Shown here: positions 1 to 11,681 of the stretch, in pieces
How the letters are laid out: each line of letters starts with the position of its first letter
Position numbering within the stretch: the first letter of the stretch is position 1
NCBI GenBank assembly: GCA_001792895.1
Contig: MARA01000104.1
Span: forward strand, 1 to 32,998
Source of the DNA: Lentinus brumalis
Lineage: Eukaryota > Basidiomycota > Agaricomycetes > Polyporales > Polyporaceae
Reading direction: 5' to 3'
DNA length: 32,998 nt
Notes under the pieces: model-generated
What the model was told of the DNA's origin: nothing
Seen by the model: only the letters and a program-made list of their open reading frames with translations
Databases searched by the model: none
Translations under genes and position numbers: made by a program

Positions 1-79
1 TGCATAAATTGGAATGCGCTATACAGCGCAGCGCCAGTGGCCATAAGTATGCGCGCGTAAGTAGTACAAGTTGTAGAGT

Positions 80-1840
80 TCAGTAATGCCCGATCACGTT
101 CATGGGCTGATAAGGCTCCTCGAGAGACTTGATCTCCTCAGCAGTGAGCGTCACATCCAGAGCGCCTGAGCCAATCCATGAGTGAGACCTTGTGGCGGGC
201 ACACTTACTAATCCGTAGTATCAGGCGCACCAATGATATCCTCGAGATTCTTCAGTTAGTCGAGCCAATGATCGGCGCGGACACGCTATCCTTCGACAGC
301 GTCCACGCAATCGCAACCTGCGCCATGCTTATGCCTTTGCGCTCCGCGACTTCCTGGACTCTGTATGTGAGAGGCGAAGTCAGGAACCTACCCGGAGAGG
401 ACGATACGCAAGGACAGCGCACCTGGAGATGATGTTCGTGGCGGCGTCGTTCTGGTACCACGCGAGGAGCCTAGTCATAGCATATTGAGAGCTTGCGCAT
501 GCAAATATTAGTCGGGGGCATACCTATCAGAGCCAGCGCGCTTCGACTCGCTACTCGGAGGTCGGGTGAGAAGTCCTCGCGCGAGCGGAGACCATGGAGT
601 AGCACCGACACCGAAGAGCTGGAGACATGTAGAGTACAACGTAAGAGCGACGCAGAATGCACGAGTATGTGTACACACCTTGAGCGTCGGGAACATCTCG
701 CGCTCTTCCTCGCGGTAAAGGAGACTGTAATGGTTCTGCATCGAGATGAACGGCGTGAGCTTGTTATTGATGGCATAGTCTGCGAAGCATCTGTCAGACA
801 TTGCCCAGACGTAGTGCGTCAAAGCAGACGCACTCTGCATCTGATGGACTAGCGAAGCAGGGTTAGTGAGTAGTTATTGTGAGCGTCGGGGCACGATACG
901 TACACTGGTAGGCGTAGCAGGAGCTCATCCCGAGATACCGAACGTACCCCGCCTTCACGACGTCATGGAGAGCTTGCATCTGAAAACCCCACCGGTTCAG
1001 TTCAACGTGAAATATGACGAGCCGGAGCAATCACTCGGTCTCTTCTATGGGCGTCGCGTAGTCAAAACGGTGACCTACAAGTGGAACACGATCATTCGAA
1101 GACTGGTGAAGACGATGTCTTGAGGGACGACCTACACTGCAGGACATCGATATAGTCGACCTGGAGGCGCTTCAAGCTTGCCTTCACGGAGTCAAATATA
1201 TGCTGCACACGGCATCAGTTCTACTTCACTAGTCTTAGAGAAGTCGAGCATGTAAGCTCACCTTGCGGTTCAGTCCGTACTGATTGATGACCCCGAAGTC
1301 TTCCGGCCGTTTCCCGGTGGCGAAGAAGTCGATTCCGGTTTCGTGCATCACCGGAGAGAAGACCTATGTATACGCGAGAAGTCATCAGTGAGATTTCACT
1401 GGCAGATGCCGACTTCTGTACCTTCGTCATGATAACGAGCTCGTCCCGAGGCAAGTTGTACTTCTTGATTGCATTGCCCAATATCGTCTCGGACAGGCCG
1501 TTCGAGTACGACTGCGAGAGCAATCAGCAGAGTACTGTTGCCTAGTCATAGGCAGACGTACGTTTGCAGTATCGAACGTCTGGATACCGTGGTCATACCT
1601 GCAGAATGTGATCCGTCAGTATAGCGAAGGTTGGCAGGGAGTAAAGGAGACGCACGCAAACTTGATGTGCTCGAGGGCTTCCTCCTCCGGGAGGACCCAG
1701 CCCTGCCACTGAGGGTCCCCGTAAGACATACATCCCAAGATGATGCGGGAGACTTTGAGCCCTGAGTTGCCGAGACGGACTGCGGGAAACGTGACTATGT
1801 ATTAGTGTGGATCCCAGCCTGCGAGCTCGGGAGTAGACAT
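80..1840 (-). CDS. Aldo/keto reductase (NADP-dependent oxidoreductase), intron-rich, one visible frameshift
   Basis: This gene encodes a cytosolic-type aldo/keto reductase that reduces aldehydes or ketones with NADPH; the substrate is unknown. Spliced pieces run in order from high to low coordinates: MSTPELA start (ATG 1838-1840), VRLGNSGLKVSRIILGCMSY near 1700-1780, FDTANSYSNGLSE (catalytic Asp and Tyr) near 1500-1590, ELVIMTK (catalytic Lys), NQYGLNRK, HIFDSVK, HRFDY (catalytic His), GYVRYLGMSSCYAYQ near 910-950, NNKLTPFISMQNHYSLLYR near 720-770, GVGATPWSPLARGLLTRP, AQVAIAWTLSKD, and EEIKSLEEPYQPMNVIGHY ending at TGA 80-82. About nine or ten introns of 40-70 nt separate them, for example 166-230. 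The STN/LKNLEDII junction near 255 lacks one base, which breaks the frame. The first intron would need a GC donor or a missing base, so the exact 5' end is tentative. Length and motifs match the fungal aryl-alcohol-dehydrogenase-like subgroup. Confidence 0.88.
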
Positions 1841-2766
1841 GTCAGGTAGATACAACCATATTGCATCTGGAAGTGGTCGGCGAGAGGTGCAGATTGTTCA
1901 AGGTTGGTTGCAGGTCGGCCTCGACGACCCATGAGCTATAAACCCGTCCTGCAGGCGCTGCGGAGCTTGAAGCGTGCCCGACCAGTATATGAGGGAATAT
2001 GAAATTAGTCCGATCCCATTGGGCAGAGAACCGCAACGGAAGTGAACTCTCAAAAACACAACTTCGCTGAGATATGCAGGACGAATGGTGCGAGAAGAGC
2101 GGGCGCGCTCCTACATCGTTGAAGGGGATCCAGTGCGATCGTCGCGCACGCTGTACCAAACGCGGGACAGGACGTGGGTCAATGTCAAATAAGTAACCTG
2201 TAACGCATCGAGCATAGCCACATCTCCGCTGTCCCGGTTATCACTGGATCGCTGTGGTTTGAGGCCTAGCGCGTTGACGCACGCCGGGGAACCACGGCTA
2301 CCCAGGGCAACTCATGGTGATACTTACTTGACTCCGTGAGCGACTAAACGAGAAGGCATGACCCACGGGCGTGTTCACAACATTGTATGTCCGCGGAAAA
2401 GGCGTCCATCCTGTGGCTAACCACGATATCGGGTGATGGAGGGAGTCCGATCGGGATCGAAGCGTATTGAGTGTGTGGTGACAAATCTGCATGTAGGTCA
2501 GTACCATTACTACACTCCGTTCCACTCGAGCCGCCTAAGCAGTGCTCGGACAAGCGCGACGTACGTAGCCACCGTTCATGGGACGAAGTGCTGATGTATG
2601 TCATGAGGTCGTCTGCTTGCCACGAGGGATCTGAACGTCCCATCAAGATAGTCACAGTTCACGTGCGTGTGACTTCACACGTGGGCCCGGCACTTAGGTA
2701 GTTCGCGCTTGCCGCAGCACAGATACTTATGGACTACGGTCTTTTGAGAACCGCCAGCACCTGACC
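1841..2766. other. Intergenic gap between divergently placed AKR and BTB genes
   Basis: The minus-strand AKR and plus-strand BTB genes are transcribed away from each other, so this gap of about 0.9 kb should hold both promoters. I see only short frames without recognisable domains and no RNA gene. The frames at 1842-2159 (minus) and 2471-2701 (plus) lack family resemblance and are treated as chance. Confidence 0.5.
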
Positions 2767-3794
2767 ATGGAATTTTCGGGATCAACGACTGCTCAGCCGA
2801 GTTCCAACTGGGTCAAAGACGACCAAGTCTGGTTGTCCGATGGCAACATCGTCATCATCGCACAGAACAGCGCTTTTCGCGTCCACAAAAGCATCCTCGC
2901 TCAGCACTCCGAGGTTTTCCGCGATATTTTCTCCTTACCTTGCTCTTCCGTTCCGGAGGCTGTGGATGGCTGTGAGGTGGTCCATGTATCGGACAGCGCC
3001 GAAGACATGCGCCAGTTACTCCTGGTCCTTTGTTGCGGTAAAAAGTGCATCTCAACGCTGATCTTGGTTCAACGCTATGTCTGACTTTACGTCTGCAGCC
3101 CTTACTACGATCTCGATGAGATCATCCCTGTGCCGTTTTCCGTCGTCGTATCCCTCGTCCGAATGGGACACAAGTACGACGTCCCCGGCGTCTTGAACCC
3201 TGCCCTTGCCCGGCTGAAGAAATACCATCCCATCACGCTCAAGGCATGGAGAGACACCGACGGGCGTGCGCGCTACGTGACCTCTACCGATCCCCACGAT
3301 GCCATCACAGCGGTGCAGCTCGCACGGCTGACGGATACACCTTCCATTCTGCCCCAGCCTTCCTCCAGTGTTGCGACTTCGCGGACGAGGTCTATCCGGA
3401 GACTCACCCTCAAAGGGGCACTTTCGTCCTCTCGGCGGGCTTGCCCCCTGGAGACCATGCGACAGGGCCAAGTCCTTGCAACCAGAATAGCGGCTGGATT
3501 CGTCGCCAGGTTGTTTTTGGAGATACCCCGTCCGGGATGCGCCTCCCCTAATCAGTGCAAGCAGGCAGTCAAAGGCGGTGTGATTCAGGAGCTTGCAAGT
3601 CTATCATTGCAGCGGGACTGCGAAGCGGACCAGCGATATCTGCAGCAGGTAGTTCTGCGGCGATATGCCAGACTTGCCGGCGTGTACTCTCGAAGGCTTC
3701 CGATGGAATTTGGTCAATTCTTCCGCACTGTTTTCATGTGTCCGTGGACGGCTGGCCACCCATCCCACCAGCTAGGGAGCCCGTTTCATGCTAG
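2767..3794 (+). CDS. BTB/POZ domain protein of the agaricomycete type, two exons, about three frame breaks
   Basis: This encodes a BTB/POZ protein, a dimerising protein-interaction fold; the partner is unknown. Exon 1 (2767-3044, ATG start) holds the BTB fold: DDQVWLSDGNIVIIAQNSAF, FRVHKSILAQHSEVFRDIF, and DSAEDMRQLLLVLCCGK. A 54 nt intron (3045-3098, GTGCAT...CTGCAG) joins in frame to PYYDLDEIIPVPFSVVVSL, followed by RMGHKYDVPGVL, LKKYHPITLKAW and RYVTS, the conserved linker of this family. The frame then shifts near 3355 (a CCCC run apparently one C short) to AFLQCCDFADEVY. It shifts back near 3450 (VLATRIAAGFVARLFLEI) and again near 3640 to the C-terminal CQTCRRVLSKASDGIWSILP and FHVSVDGW. 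The CxxC...W...LP...GW pattern matches the usual end of these proteins, so the stop at 3792-3794 is preferred over 3876. The gene lies outside the tandem array. Confidence 0.8.
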
Positions 3795-4008
3795 CCTTAG
3801 TTATCTTTGTCGTGTTCAGCATACACGTATCGTGATACGGTCTCGCGCATATGCCAGTTATTCTCGGGTCTTGTAACTTGTCGAGGTTGATTGCGTCGCT
3901 TGACCTTTGTCAGTCTGTTTGCTTACATATGTAGCATCGGATCATACCTGTAGTCCATTTGTTAGCTGTACAACTTTACATGAGTATCCCACAGGTAGTC
4001 ACTACAGA

Positions 4009-7000
4009 TCACAATCCGTTCCACTCAAACCGCTTCGGTATCGTGAACTCCGCAGACAGCTTCAGCGCGGCCGGTGCGCTGCTGCTCCCACCCGCACCCG
4101 GTACACGCCGTCCTCGACGACCCAGCGCGCGATGCGCTCCTCCCAGTACGACACCGCGTACTTGTCGAGCGCGAGGCTGACGGTCGTGCTCTTGCCCGGG
4201 GCGAGGTCGACGACCTTCGCGAACGCCTTGAGCATCAGCGGCGGGTGCGTGAGCTCGGACGTCGTCGGGAGCGAGACGTAGAGCTGCACGACTTCCGTGC
4301 CCGCGACGCTGCCTTGGGGACGCACGGACGTCGCCATTTGCGATCTTCGGCTCGGAGATGGAGAGGTCGGACTGCTCGAACGTCGTGTACGAGAGGCCGT
4401 GGCTGTGATGCTCGTCAGTGACAGGTAGATCGACACCAGGACGGACGTACCCGAAGTGCCACTGCGGCTCGATACCGCGATGGTGGTAGTGCTTGTAGCC
4501 CTATGAGGGAGATAAGCAGACCGCCTCATTGCGTATCACCAGACGATACGCACCACGTAGAGGTCTTCTCCGTACCACAGCTGCACAAACGCATCTCAGC
4601 AACGCGCAGCACGACTCTGCGACAAGCTCACCTTGCCGTGCTCGTGGTGGAAGTGTCCGTGGCTAGGCAGCGACAGTTCGAAGGCGGCCCTGGCAAGCAC
4701 CTGCCCGATCGCGTCCCCAGTCGCATTCCCCAGGTACCACGCATGCACGATCGCAGCCACCTCGTCCGCCCACGGCATCGTGATGCTCGACCCGCTCTGC
4801 GTCACGACGATCATGCGCCTGTTCGCCGCCGCCACCTTCCGCACGAGCTCGTCCGTCCGCCCCGGGAGCGCCAGCGTCGTCCGGTCGTACCCCTCCGTCT
4901 CCCAGTCCGCGTTCAGCCCGACGACGGCGATGACCGCGTCGCCTCCTGCGCGAGCTGCACGGCGGTCGCCATCAGCTCGTCCGGGTGCTGCACCTCCGCG
5001 CCGCCAAGTCGCACACCCCCGTTCGCGTCCATGAGCGCCTCGACGGGGTCCTCGTCCGCGGCGCGCGCACGTTGCAGAACTCGACGAACACCTTGTGCTT
5101 GACCCCGCCTTGAGCTTGAACACGCCCGTCTCCTCCGTCGAGCCGCAGTTGAAGAACGCCTGCCCGCGCGTCTGCTTCGTCCAGTTGTCGATCGAGAGCT
5201 GGTCGTCGATGAACAGCTTCGCGCGGCCGGCGGACAGGAGCCCGAACTCGAAGTCAGTGTCCTGCTCGCGGGGCTTGAGGAACCCGCGCAGGCGCAGAGT
5301 GAACCGTTTCGTGAGCTCTCGAGGGTAGTCGTCGCTGCAGCGAGACGTCAGCAACGATGCTACTGGGGCTCAGGAGATGCGAGGTACCTCAAGAAAACGC
5401 GCGTCTCGTCGATGTAGCGCGTTGCTGTGACTGCAGTCAGCGGCGTCATGCTATCGTCGTCCTCGTGGGAGTGGAAGTATCCCGTCCAGCCGGGCTTGCC
5501 GTCTTCAGTCACAATCTCGTTTTCGAGAGTCGGCATCTGCATGTAGGCTGAGGCGAACAGGATGAGTGATCCTTCTTGGTCAATTCACATATGAGACCTC
5601 GTGCACCCTCGGAGTACGTGACCTCGACGTCGGGAGCGACGTCGCCGAGAGCAGAGACGATGCCCTCGTACGGCGTGACGAAGAAGCTCGGCTTCAGCGC
5701 CGCAGATCCACCACCGCTGACTCGGAGCACAGTCGCCTTCGCATTCCCGCCTATGATAGCGATCTTCTTCAGACCGTGCTCCTGTGACAGCGGGGCATCA
5801 CGTCAAGACGCGATGCGACATGACTACGCGTCGCTCACCTTGGGCTTCAAGGAAGAGGACTCCTCCCTCAAACGACCTTCGTCATGATCTCCTGACGATC
5901 ACCAGTCTTCTCCACGCGATCTCCGTCCAGAACCTGCCAGGCAACCGTCAGCGATCCTACTAGGATTTCGAGTAGGCTCTTGAACGCACCTCGGGAGCTG
6001 CAGCAGCGCACTTCTGCACGAGTCGAGGACCTTTGCGGCACGTTCCCTGACGGTACGCTTTGTGGTTTCCTGCTCTCAATGCTGTTCTCCGTCTGTTTGC
6101 GTCAGCACGAGCGTCGGCGGATAGACATAAGACACCTACGAGCGATTTCATGATGTTCACGGTCCGCTGCTTGTTCGTTCTGGCATCTCAAGGCCAAGAC
6201 CGGCGTTGACAGCGTGGTCGACGGAGTACACACCGACCTGAAGCCAATGTGCATATGAGTAGCCATGAATGAGCAGATACGAAATGAGCGTACCAGTCGC
6301 TCATGACCGTCGCGTTGCTGCCCAACTAATTCCGGAGAATGTCGCCGATGATGTAGGGATTCTCGGAGACGTGCGTCCGGCCTGTCAGCACTGGATGTGA
6401 GCGAAGACCGGGCTCAAGGACACAGGGATACCTACGCAGTCATGAATTCCTCCAGCTTGGCGTACTTATCACCAGCATGAACGACATGAGGGTAGATCTC
6501 CCTCAGCGCACGCTCGGTCATGGTCGAGTCGTAGCGGAACCGGTCGTTCTTGTTGTTGTTACCGACAAAGTGCTTGATGCACGCGCTGATGCCCGCTGAA
6601 GACCAATGCCGCAGCGACCATGCCGGAGAGATGCGGGTCCTCGGAGTACGACTCGAACGAGCGTCCCCCGAGCGGGTTGCGCTGAATGTTGCACGTCGGG
6701 CCGAGCAGGACGGGCAGCCTTGTTGACCTCTTCGGCGAGGAGCTCGCGGCTTACGCGCTCGATGAGTGCGGTGTCGAAGGTGGCAGCCATCGCGGTGGCG
6801 CTTGGCAGGCACTTCGCGGGGTGCTCATGAGGAAGTAGTTACCGCGCGCACCTGATGAGGAGGAGAACTCAGCGTGAAGTTCTCATCGGTAGGCGACGAA
6901 CACACCGTTGGGACCGTCGGTGACATTGAATGCAGGGATTGCGAGGCGAGGGCCAGCGTGTGTGTGCCAGAAGCCAGCGCGGCCGTGAGCAGACTCGCTG

Positions 7001-7080
7001 CGGCAGTGGTCAGTTGCTGGACGACATCGGAGACGGACGCGCTGGCGCAGTCTGAGGGAGGCGCGGCGTGTGATTGACTC
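4009..7080 (-). pseudogene. GH3 beta-glucosidase with PA14 domain, copy A (degraded)
   Basis: The family hydrolyses terminal beta-D-glucosyl residues, for example of cellobiose. Readable parts from the 5' end are SVSDVVQQLTT, FWHTHAGPRLAIPAFNVT, DGPNG (the best-preserved copy of this motif), [60 protein letters not shown] (nucleophile Asp codon 6296-6298), the PA14 piece NEIVTEDGKPGWTGYFHSHE, IDNWTKQTRGQAFFNCGSTE, NADWETEGYDRTTLALPGRT, and the terminal KRFEWNGL. Lesions include an in-frame TAG at 6326-6328 shared with the other copies, a 20 bp loss in the fibronectin III-like domain near 4313, and frame breaks near 4940 and 5103. A net 36 bp loss near 4668 removes the conserved NPSGRLSLSFP segment. 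No in-frame ATG is obvious upstream of SDVV, so the 5' limit is approximate. Confidence 0.82.
6326..6328 (-). other. In-frame TAG before the GH3 nucleophile, copy A
   Basis: On the minus strand the frame reads ILRN-TAG-LGSNATVMSDW. Family members have Glu at this position (typically KEWG), so a single GAG to TAG change explains it. The same stop is present in copies B and C. Confidence 0.7.
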
Positions 7081-8355
7081 CCTCGAGTGCGCAAGGGAGG
7101 AGGGATCGCCCCGTGCTATACAGAAACAGCTGCGTCATCGCTCTCGGGACCCGCGCTTGTCGGCAGGGCCCGATGACGTGCCTGGCGACTCTAAGTACAC
7201 TCTGTTCTACGCACTACGCTCGGACTCGATCGCCCTCTGATGACTGCCCTGGCACCCGGCGACTTGATACTGCGCTCGTCTGCCCACACGTCTCGACGAC
7301 ACGCGACTGACGAACCGGTGTCTACCCCGAGTCCCGTCCTCCCGTCCTGCCACCCGCCTACGCCTCGCGCCCTCCCCGCATACGTCCACGCCCGAGTCTA
7401 CAAACGCGGAGAATCTGGTACCCGAATGCAGTACAACCGGTCAGTTGCCCGCTGCTGTCCAGCCACAGACGCGTTACTCACCATCAGCGTCCGCGTCGGA
7501 CATGTCGACAGGGTGGAGCGGAGGGCGTCGGCACCTGTGCGTGGTGAGGGACGGTGACTGCGACAGAGAGAGCGACGACCGTCGAGGGTGGAGACTGAGG
7601 GAGCTGGATGACGGCGCAGTGCGAGGGAGAGGAGAGGAGGCTTGAGTTGCCACCCGTCACCTGTGAGCTTATATCTCCCTCAGCCCGTGTGCCCGCGAGC
7701 AAACATGCCACGCCTACACACGCCCAGGCCCTCCGCCGTAGCAAGGGCATTTCCTGTTTCGTTCACAGAACCGCCGTCTGCGGCGGTCGCGTTTCCTGCT
7801 CGGATGTATGCGGTCAGTGCTCCCGATCGCGCCGTCAGTGAGTAGATATTCAGTGCATTCTCAGAAATGAGTGCTGATTCGTATCAGAAAAAACCAGGCG
7901 CACGGTTCGGTGCGTCTGAAGCAGCCATCCCCGGTGACGAGATTATTCATTCATTCAGTACCGAACACGGCCGCCATTCGATGTATTCAACCCGCCCGAA
8001 ATTTTGAAGCCGTTGCGCCGGGATTCGTGCAGCTCACCACACGGTTAAAGGCGAGTGTTCACCGTCCCGACTTGTGCAGCACGCTGACAGCACCAGATGT
8101 CATTATTACAAGACTCGAACCCAACGATGTCGTGCGGAACGTCGAGATCTCGCTCCTCACGTCTACCGACATGCACGCATGACGCGCGGGACGCATCGCA
8201 CGCTCAGGTTCGTGCGTGTTCACCGTCCCGAATTGCGCTTCGAGTGTCTTGCTGACGCGACCGTGCAGATCGTCGAAGCGAGCATCTTGCACTGGCAAGG
8301 TCTCGCTGGCAGTTCACTCACTCCAGCTACGGCATTGCGCTAGGGCTCGCTCAGC

Positions 8356-8384
8356 TCCGTCCGTCGTCCGTCGTCCGTCGTCCG
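8356..8384. repeat. Short (TCCGTCG)n simple repeat, longest in unit A
   Basis: About four units of TCCGTCG are present. The equivalent sites in B (18341-18363) and C (27952-27975) are shorter and interrupted, so the tract has changed length among copies. Confidence 0.75.
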
Positions 8385-8707
8385 CATACACAGCGCGCAC
8401 TGAGTCCCTCCACGTGCAGAGGGCGGAGGAACTCGAAGGTCGCATGGAGCAGGTCGGCGACTCCGCGGATCGAGCTTCCGAGCTCGCACGCAGCTGTACG
8501 TTGCATCCCCCATGACCGCACCCGAGCACGCTCGACGCAACCCTCAAAGGCCCTGGAAACGGTGAGTCGGTGTCCGTGAGTTCGCACGAGCCACGGCCAC
8601 CGCGTAGCAGGTACTGTTTCGCTCGCCGCCGACGCCGCCTCGAGGCCCGCTGCAGTGCCCGTCCCCGTCCCCGTCCCGTCTCTGTCTTCGTACGACGTAC
8701 GTTCCCT

Positions 8708-8744
8708 CCAGGCTCCAGACTCCAGACTCCAGGCTCCAGACTCG
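8708..8744. repeat. CTCCAGR minisatellite, unit A
   Basis: Tandem 7-mers of the type CTCCAGA/CTCCAGG, about five units. Unit B (18690-18720) has about four and unit C (28307-28330) about three. A short CCCCGT tract lies just upstream near 8658-8677. Confidence 0.8.
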
Positions 8745-10070
8745 AGCAGACCGCAGGGCCTAAGCAGCTCCCATGAGCCTCGAGGTCTGTATTCTGCACT
8801 GGGAACTCGGACGACACGGCGACCTCGGACTCTCCTCGCACAAGAGCGTGGTTCGTCGCCCGGACGCGAAGAGGACGGAGGACGGAGAACTTGGAAGAAC
8901 GCTCGACCTCTGGCGACCGAACGACCGAACGACGGGACGGGACTGCGCCGATGTTCAGCACAGGGCCAGGTACGCGCTGTCACGATCCACGCATCGCTCC
9001 TCCCGGCCGGCTGTACCGGTTGACGACCTCGGGTCCACGGTCTCGTGCGCAGGGATGGGAGGAAGACGCCGTTTGCGCTACGAGACTGAGTCGTGCTGGC
9101 GAGGATTGAGCTGCGGATGGGGTCGGACTCGCCGTGTCGTGTCCTGTTGGTAGACGGGAAATACAGACACCGCTTTCTCGAAGCTCCGAGAGATTCAGAG
9201 GACAGTTCAAGCCGGTTGCGTTCTGCTCGTTCGTCTCTGACGGTTGGTTCCACCGGTGCTACGCACCTCGGGCAGCATTTGCTTGAAATATTGAGATTGT
9301 CGGCACTCGAGCGAAACAGTCGTGTGGCCTGAGTTTGTGGCTTCGTTCCGGACTTTATTTCTCTCTGGAGGCGAGGAGGGAGTCCTGGCCTCGTCCTGCA
9401 GCAGCTCCGATCTCAGTACTCGACGAGCCTTACCAGAATGATGCTCTGCCCCTCCGCCGTATACTTCTCTTCAACGTGTGGGTACCTCCAGCTAGAGAGC
9501 CGCAATGCTTCACGAGGAAATTTCAGAGCACGGAATGCTGACACTCTCTCCCTTCAATCGTCGTCGTGTCTCGTGTCGTAGGATCGACGCGGTCGTCGAC
9601 TCTCGGGAGTCCCGCTCTCCATGATCTTGAACTGCGAGACACCTGCCAGCTTCAGCGAGAATCCAAAGGGCGTGCTCACGGCACCGTGCGTGCTGCGCCG
9701 AGTGCGGCTCGCATGTGGCATGTGCAATGTAAACCTGTCGCCTACAAGACGGGCTGGGACCAGATCCATACGGGCCCTAATGAAGCCGACGTTCGACGGT
9801 TGCGTGTTGAGCTTCAAGTAACGCTCCGAGTCGGATGCGCAATGTACACCTACCGGACATGTTGTCTCGAAGACATCGCATCGGAATGGATACCCGGACA
9901 CCGGTGCTTCAAGGTCTGTGGAGTGTTGCAATACCATGGTCCATCCCAGTGCGAAGGGCAACTGAGGCTAGCCCCACTTCCCTTGCGAAGTCGGACTGGT
10001 ATCGAGCCTCTTGCGTTCTTACCCCGAGAAATAGAGACGGTCGCGTGCCAGCGACAAGTTCGTGCTTGAG

Positions 10071-10600
10071 GCGGCCGCTGCACTGGTACGTCCGTCTCGC
10101 TGGCTCTGCGAGAGCAGCATGTGTGCTGTGTGCTGCGTTGCTCTCAAACGGGTCCCGGCGGTGAATAACCGGGAAGGATCCTGCTACGCGTCGTTCGGAT
10201 GTCCTCAGCGTGGAGGTATTCACCTGGGAACCTTGCCGTGATCCAAGCTCACACGTTCTCCCGTTACCCGTAAATGCTCGGGTCCCTCGCGAAGTCAGGT
10301 TGACACATGCACAACCCTGCGAAGGGCTGCTCGCCGGAAGACCTGAACCGGCTGAGTCTCCCGTTACTGAACGGCTGGTAGTCGCATTGTGTATTTTGAC
10401 AGCGGCCTCCTTTGGCTGCTCTCACCGGTTTCCCGAGGCCGCGGTGTGTCCCGGACATCGCCCACCCTCACGGATACCGACTGCTTCGAGTCTGCGCAGT
10501 TGGCTATAGACAGAATTTGGCCCAAGTCGCGGAGACATCCGAGCACCTTGCAGGACGTAATCCGAGGTCCCTGTAGACCAGAAGAACATCGCGTCATGCG
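10071..10600. other. 530 bp block present in units A and C, absent from B
   Basis: In unit B the sequence left of 10071 is joined directly to the sequence right of 10600 (junction at 20080/20081). The equivalent in C is about 29698-30255. The junction has only a few bases of microhomology (GC). No family is recognised in the block; a minus-strand piece reading GEQPFAGLCMCQ then ARDPSIYG lies inside it. Confidence 0.8.
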
Positions 10601-11681
10601 GCAGGCGTTGCATGATCGGGATCTCTCGCTTGCTCGGCCGCTCGAAGACGGCAGCCTGCATCAGCGCGCATCCCGAGTAGCCTCGCGTGGTTAAGAGCAC
10701 GTTCACACGGTTGTCCATGCTCGAGCTTCCGTGAGAGCTGGCAACACCCCGCCATCGGCTGGGAATTTGGAGGATGGCTGAGGAGGCCGACGAAGTAGTA
10801 CCCCGGAATAGCCTAGCAATTCCATGTTGACGGCTGCCTGCTGTGCATGTCTTGCATCTTTCCCCGCTGGAGTCACCTGTACGTACTGCGATTATTGGTT
10901 CCGGGAGTCTACCGATGCGGCCAAGCCAGGCCGGTGCTCGTGGCCGTATTCTGAATCTCTTCCGCGTGAGATCAGCAACCTCGCCAAGGTGACTCCTTCC
11001 ATACCAGCGATAGCCAACGTGCCTGCTAGCGGTATCAATCTGGTAAATATAACCATTCCCCTAGCTGTGTGACGTGTATGTCCGCTCTATTCTCGCTCGC
11101 GGTCGCCGCCTTCTCGGGTGGAGAGATACCGTGAGGGGATTGCGCAGCTGCGTGTGAGACTCCTCAGTACTGTGGACGCGCATCAGCTCTGCAGCTCATT
11201 ATTCTCGAGATACATACCATGAGATAGAGTGCGCAAGAGGCACCGTACACTCAAAAGCTACCGAAGGGGAGAGCGCAAGTATACGGAATCAATGAACGAC
11301 ACGATCACATGACCATGTCACCCGCGTCGCGACGCGTGTCCGGGATGGATGCCGGTTCCATTGTAAGTACCTTGGGTTACAGGGCCGTGAGATAGACATC
11401 CTCCGCGATACTCACTCGCTTCCTCGCCGCTTCCGTCCACAGTGCTCTCCCAAATGACCATGCCATCCCGCGCAGAGAACGGTATCAGAGGTATGACCGT
11501 CAGTGCCAGAACCCAGATATCACTGTATACACACACATGTGGCACCCTCCTCGTCGCGCAGCGTCTGCATTCTCCCGAAGAAAATTGCAGCGTGAGATCC
11601 GGTGCGCTTCCATGCCTATTGCACGCTGGCGTGTTTGCGCCCGCTTCCCACAGCCGAGGCTGACATGCAGCCTGGGTGAGG

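Larger units (their letters stand above)
7081..9412. other. Gene-poor GH3 5' flank, unit A
   Basis: No recognisable gene occurs in these 2.3 kb. The part nearest GH3 should contain its promoter: on the minus strand TGTATAGC near 7116-7122 sits at a plausible distance upstream of the coding start. Further on, the sequence is GC-rich with CCGTC- and CTCCAG-type simple repeats. The sequence is conserved in units B and C with many small indels. Long frames on both strands here (for example minus 8351-9253) are Arg/Ser/Gly-rich, differ between copies and match no family I know. Confidence 0.5.

Noticed and set aside
3130..3876. 248-codon frame as a complete gene starting at 3130
   Set aside because: It begins inside exon 2 of the BTB gene (GTG codon) and mixes true coding with out-of-frame stretches. 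The BTB gene starts at ATG 2767 and its C-terminal motif lies in another frame.
8095..8170. tRNA-like B box (GGGTTCGAGTC on the minus strand, also near 18090 and 27710)
   Set aside because: There is no matching A box, acceptor stem or anticodon arm at the right distance, and the sequence cannot be folded into a cloverleaf by eye.
8351..9253. 300-codon minus-strand frame in unit A (and a 338-codon one at 27760-28776)
   Set aside because: Composition is Arg/Ser/Gly-rich, the frames are not maintained among the units, they span simple repeats, and no domain is visible. They are explained by GC content.
10270..10460. Cytochrome P450-like piece (ARDPSIYG) on the minus strand
   Set aside because: The phrase resembles the P450 stretch before the heme loop, but I found neither the FxxGxRxCxG heme-binding motif nor an ExxR motif nearby in any frame of the three copies.
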